From IMG/VR virus record IMGVR_UViG_3300025282_000171, positions 1-29,176 of that record: a stretch of 29,176 nucleotides of DNA, one strand, 5' to 3'. The notes under the pieces were generated by a model. That model was not told where the DNA came from. It worked only from the letters and a program-made list of their open reading frames with translations, and did not search any database. Positions 25,690-29,176 of the stretch are shown piece by piece. The first letter of the stretch is position 1; each line of letters starts with the position of its first letter. Made by a program: the position numbers and the translations under genes. The DNA comes from a virus.

Positions 25690-28614
25690 CTACATCCCCT
25701 GTGTTACGCGATCTATTCTGCGGATCAGATCTTTTACAGAGTCGCGGTTATTTTTTGCGGCTTCTTTCCTCGCAAACGACTTCAGCGTTTCGATATCTTT
25801 GCCCAAATTGCTCACGCGCCACATCTCTGCGTCGCCTTTGTCCTCGTAGGGCCGCAACCCAACTAGGTATTGTAGCAATCTAATAGATACGGGCTGGTCT
25901 ATTCGAGACTCTCGCCATGCCGGCATATCCTGCCACGGTGGTTTGAACTTTGCTTCAGTGGTTACAACCTCACCACTAGGCTTTCTGGTTCTCTCCCCGA
26001 ACATGCCATCTGGGTTGAGTCGATCTAACTCTGACAACATCACAAGGTTTTGCGCCAGTTTTGCTATGTGTACCGGCATCCTCATACCAAGGAAGTCTAT
26101 CTTCTTTCCCGGGTACTCTGAGATATCCCTACGACGGTATATGTCGTAGTTCATAAACCCCTCCAACACGCTTTTGAAAAACGGGTTGGTCATCTCAGAC
26201 AGCAACGTGGGAAACGGAATTCCAGCTGTTATCTCTTTGAATCTTCCACCGCGTATGGGCTTCCAATCAAGTAGCCTGTTTGGATCTACTATTGGCAACC
26301 AGTTCATAAGAGTAATGGCGTTGTGTACATCACCACCCCCACCCTCCATAAACTTGTCTATGAACACAGGCGCTCGACCCTCTAGGAACTCACTGGTTTC
26401 TTCTAGGCTTGGCGTGTCCACGCCGTACTGGATGTTGTCTATCAGGTGGTCTACTTTAACTCCGCGCTGCGGGTTCTTTATAAGAGCTTCTATCTGGGCG
26501 GGAATGTTTTTACGCGACCATGTGTAGAACGGTATCCACCGCTTCATTGTGTTCTGCTCAAACGCAGACAGATCAGCGTAGTCGAATAGAGACTTTTTCA
26601 CGTTAGCCCTGGCGCTCTGCCGACTGCCTGTTTTAGCTAGTGTGGTTAGATACAGAGCCAGTCGTGCATTGTTTTCCAGCGCGGTGCCTGTAGCAAAGCC
26701 ACCATGCAGTAGCCTGTTTTTAGTTGTTGGTGTGACCCACTGAGCCAACCTAGCGGCTGCGGTTTTAGGCGCATCCTTAACTGCAAATCGTTCTATGTTA
26801 CGCCCCACATCAGCCCCATACTGGCCGTGGTTTAGGATGCCGTCCTCTTGCGCCCACTTCCACAACTGCTCATTGGAGTGTGTGCCGAACTTGCCTACAT
26901 CCGTCTTGCCACTGAACTTGCCAAAGCCCACTGAGCCCTTGATATCGCCCATCTTTGTTGGACTGGGCACCGCAGACTGACGCTGTATTTTCATAGCCTG
27001 CCCAAATCTATGAGCATCTGTTGGCCCCATGCCACCAATGTTGTATGCGTTCCACAGGTTACCTATCACGTTACGTGCGTGGTAAGCAGGACGCAAACCA
27101 AGCGACCACATCTTCCACCATTTAGTGGCCCTGTCTGTCATTTTTAGAAAGGCACCGATCTTTTTAGGATCGCTCACTGTTTTGTACATGTTGTCTATAA
27201 AGGGAGCCAGCTTTGGATCAAACACCACGCCCTCAACCCCCTTGATGGGGATCCAGTGAGCGGGAGCATCGGCTGTTTTGCGGCCCAAAGTTTCAGCAGT
27301 CTGCTTTAGAAAATCCCTGCTGGCCATCGATGTTTCGTGAGCTGCTGTCCTCACCGCCCTGATAGTGGGCACATCAGTCAGGAAAAAGTCCGTGTTATAT
27401 CTAAGATTCACATCTTCTACGGTGCCTTTAACATCTCTGCGTATGGCGTTGGGCATCTGCCTGTAGGCATCCCGCATGTTTTCCATTCCACCGTGGATTT
27501 TTCTAGCTCTTTTCTTTAGTGCTTTCTCTCCCCCCGGCGCCAGGATGTGAGGCACGTATGGCGCTCTCTCAGCAGCCTCTCCTGCCAAACCTCTACCGAG
27601 GTCTAGCTCCGCACCACGCACTACATCTATCTCTCCTATCTCCACAGGACCAACGCGCTCTGCTGGTGGCCCCATAATGTCATCACCAACACGAACTTGC
27701 ACGCCGGCCTGCTCTCGGGTTAGCTGAGTTTCAAACATCTCGCTCATGTCTTTAGCTTCTGCCTGAGCTTTTGTCCGCGCCGCTCCCGTAAGGTTGGAGG
27801 GAACATTGGCAGCAGCTGCCATGCCCTCAGTCTCTCTGAGGATCTGGCGGTTGAGATCTTTCACGCTAACGCCCAGCGCTCTAGCCGCCTCTCGCATCTC
27901 TCTGGATTCCATCTTTAACGTGCGGCCTATCTCACCCTGCTTGCCGCGTATCCTGTCGATCATCTTTATGTAGAGATCCCGAGATACCTTCTTGTCTCCG
28001 GTGTATACATTAAAAGCGCGTAGGATGGGGTTGTCTGCTTTCTCTGCCAGCTGAGCCCCTAGCTTTGTGCCCTCCATAGCCTTTGCCACACCGCGGACAG
28101 GCGCAGAGATGGCGCTGCGTATAAGCCCCACCCCAATAAGGTTAAGCGGGTCTGTTACCACATCACCGGCAAACCCCAGTATCGTGGACAGGATGGGGTT
28201 CGCAGCCACCCACTCAGGGTTGGCTTTAGCCATAATATCTTGGATTCGCTTCTCGTCCTCGTAGGTAAAGCCTTTACCCATCGCCTCGAATGTTTCAGTC
28301 ACATACCTGTCCCAAGCGCTGCGATCGTCCTCTGGGCGCTGGTCCTCCATCTCCTCAAAGATGTTGTACAAACCGCCCGCTATGGCGCTCTGAGGGCGTC
28401 CTAGCTGGTGTAACACGCTCAGCATACCCCCACCTACAGACTCCAGCCCCTCCTGCAAAGGCTCGGGGATAGCTCCATAGGCTGTTGAGGCTATGTCTTT
28501 AGTGGTTTCCCAGAGCCCCTCGTCTTCCTCATCGCTAAATATATCGGATACGGAAAACCCCTTTTTCTTTTTGGGCTCGTCTTGGAATATATCAGCTATA
28601 GTATAGCTCGTCAT
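25690..28614 (-). CDS. Large internal-virion-type protein (polyvalent-protein-like)
   Basis: A 974-aa protein. Near the middle to C-terminal half it has segments WKMWSLGLRPAYHARNVIGN, LWNAYNIGGMGPTDAHRFGQ and LFDYADLSAFEQNTMKRW followed by IPFYTWSRKNIPAQ. These recall LPD38-like 'large polyvalent protein' regions of ejected phage proteins. The N-terminus carries two copies of a short motif, IADIFQDE and VSDIFSDE, separated by a Lys-rich link. Much of residues 60-400 is helical, with an Ala/Arg/Glu-rich region. It probably travels inside the capsid or tail and is ejected with DNA (inference). Start ATG 28614 overlaps the upstream stop (ATGA). Confidence 0.72.
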   Translation of the reverse strand: MTSYTIADIFQDEPKKKKGFSVSDIFSDEEDEGLWETTKDIASTAYGAIPEPLQEGLESVGGGMLSVLHQLGRPQSAIAGGLYNIFEEMEDQRPEDDRSAWDRYVTETFEAMGKGFTYEDEKRIQDIMAKANPEWVAANPILSTILGFAGDVVTDPLNLIGVGLIRSAISAPVRGVAKAMEGTKLGAQLAEKADNPILRAFNVYTGDKKVSRDLYIKMIDRIRGKQGEIGRTLKMESREMREAARALGVSVKDLNRQILRETEGMAAAANVPSNLTGAARTKAQAEAKDMSEMFETQLTREQAGVQVRVGDDIMGPPAERVGPVEIGEIDVVRGAELDLGRGLAGEAAERAPYVPHILAPGGEKALKKRARKIHGGMENMRDAYRQMPNAIRRDVKGTVEDVNLRYNTDFFLTDVPTIRAVRTAAHETSMASRDFLKQTAETLGRKTADAPAHWIPIKGVEGVVFDPKLAPFIDNMYKTVSDPKKIGAFLKMTDRATKWWKMWSLGLRPAYHARNVIGNLWNAYNIGGMGPTDAHRFGQAMKIQRQSAVPSPTKMGDIKGSVGFGKFSGKTDVGKFGTHSNEQLWKWAQEDGILNHGQYGADVGRNIERFAVKDAPKTAAARLAQWVTPTTKNRLLHGGFATGTALENNARLALYLTTLAKTGSRQSARANVKKSLFDYADLSAFEQNTMKRWIPFYTWSRKNIPAQIEALIKNPQRGVKVDHLIDNIQYGVDTPSLEETSEFLEGRAPVFIDKFMEGGGGDVHNAITLMNWLPIVDPNRLLDWKPIRGGRFKEITAGIPFPTLLSEMTNPFFKSVLEGFMNYDIYRRRDISEYPGKKIDFLGMRMPVHIAKLAQNLVMLSELDRLNPDGMFGERTRKPSGEVVTTEAKFKPPWQDMPAWRESRIDQPVSIRLLQYLVGLRPYEDKGDAEMWRVSNLGKDIETLKSFARKEAAKNNRDSVKDLIRRIDRVTQGM

Positions 28615-29176
28615 TCCAGATTATAGCCTTCGTTAATAAGCATTATAACTATCTCGTCGGTTGATTTACCCGGGTTTTCTGCCTGTAATTGTTTCCGTCT
28701 GGCGATCACCTGATCGCGTGAAGCGTTAGCGTTAGCCGCTTTTTGCTCATCGGTAATGGGTCCAGAGGTGTCACCGCCAGATGTGCCGGGCTGCATACGC
28801 AACTGAATCTTGAGATTTTCAACCGCCTCTATAGCCGCTTGCTTGGCACCAAGACGATCCGGAAAAGCTAGATTGCCGAACTGATCCTTTGCTGATCGGT
28901 AGTAGTTTTCATAGACAGCTATAGCCCTAGCATCATCTTGATCAGACCTTAGAAATTCAGCAGCCTTAGCTTCTACTCGCTCGTTATGTGTGCCGCTGGT
29001 AGACCCAGCTGTGCCGGGCCAGAACCCCGCAGGTCCGGCCTGCCCCTTCAGCACAGGCACGGTAGTTTTTCCGTCTGTCCACGCAATATACCCCGGTGGA
29101 GTTTTAGCGGTTGGGGCAACCAACCTGTCCGGTGGTGACCCCATGTTCCACCTAGCACCAGCACCCTGTGGAGGGC
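28611..29176 (-). CDS. Large phage protein, C-terminal part (cut by window edge)
   Basis: The frame stays open through the right edge. Beyond the internal ATG at 29144 the sequence reads PPQGAGARWNMGSPPDRL, a segment I associate with the C-terminal region of larger phage virion proteins, so this is probably the end of a bigger protein. The visible part has a helical, Ala-rich centre and ends with a helix RKQLQAENPGKSTDEIVIML. It overlaps the 974-aa gene by 4 nt. Confidence 0.7.
   Translation of the reverse strand, partial: PPQGAGARWNMGSPPDRLVAPTAKTPPGYIAWTDGKTTVPVLKGQAGPAGFWPGTAGSTSGTHNERVEAKAAEFLRSDQDDARAIAVYENYYRSAKDQFGNLAFPDRLGAKQAAIEAVENLKIQLRMQPGTSGGDTSGPITDEQKAANANASRDQVIARRKQLQAENPGKSTDEIVIMLINEGYNLE

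Overview
This window is part of the genome of a tailed double-stranded DNA bacteriophage. The evidence is a terminase small and large subunit, a P22-like portal, a scaffold-like protein and a DUF5309/SU10-type major capsid protein in the usual order, plus a phage-style replication and recombination block. Portal and capsid type suggest a short-tailed (podovirus-like) virion. The host cannot be named. Sigma70-like promoters, a cobalamin-type (class II) ribonucleotide reductase, IscA-type Fe-S carriers and DUF6356-like proteins suit an aquatic proteobacterial host, but that is inference. No integrase, repressor, tRNA, CRISPR array or insertion sequence was seen. DNA polymerase, RNA polymerase and endolysin are not in this window.

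Layout: (1) 1-9684, minus strand, is the late packaging and head module. Read from 9684 leftwards it holds a 686-aa unknown protein, TerS, TerL, portal, two small proteins, scaffold, major capsid protein, a 2OG-Fe(II) oxygenase-like protein and two small proteins, the last cut by the window edge. Several junctions are TAATG stop/start overlaps. (2) 9685-10136 is a divergent control region with a roughly 100-bp C/T-only-like tract and a promoter facing right. (3) 10137-11914, plus strand, is a compact four-gene cassette: a mini membrane protein, a cysteine-rich phage protein, a cytosine-C5-methyltransferase-like protein and a small protein. It ends in a strong terminator. (4) 11990-12211 is a lone minus-strand small basic protein gene. 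(5) 12440-14122, plus strand, is a promoter region and six small phage proteins ending in a second terminator. (6) 14161-20829, plus strand, is the DNA metabolism block: a DnaB/RecA-fold helicase, a PD-(D/E)XK nuclease, a Rad52-type annealing protein, a class II ribonucleotide reductase, an unknown inserted gene, an SSB-like protein, a RecB/Cas4-like exonuclease, an HNH/NUMOD endonuclease and a small protein, then a terminator. (7) 20705-29176, minus strand, is a second late module. Read leftwards it has two large internal-virion-type proteins, two Pro-rich virion-like proteins, a secreted protein, several tiny membrane proteins, three IscA-like Fe-S carriers and a lysis-like set of small overlapping genes.

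The two observations most worth a second look are these. First, a duplicated cassette in the late operon: DUF6356-like membrane protein, then A-type Fe-S carrier(s), then a 34/35-aa single-span membrane protein. It gives three IscA homologues in one phage, and the 34/35-aa genes are too short for normal gene callers. Second, the 3' end of the ribonucleotide reductase gene, encoding the redox-active CX4C tail, is duplicated at the end of an AT-richer unknown gene directly downstream. That unrelated protein therefore carries a ribonucleotide-reductase-like C-terminal cysteine arm.
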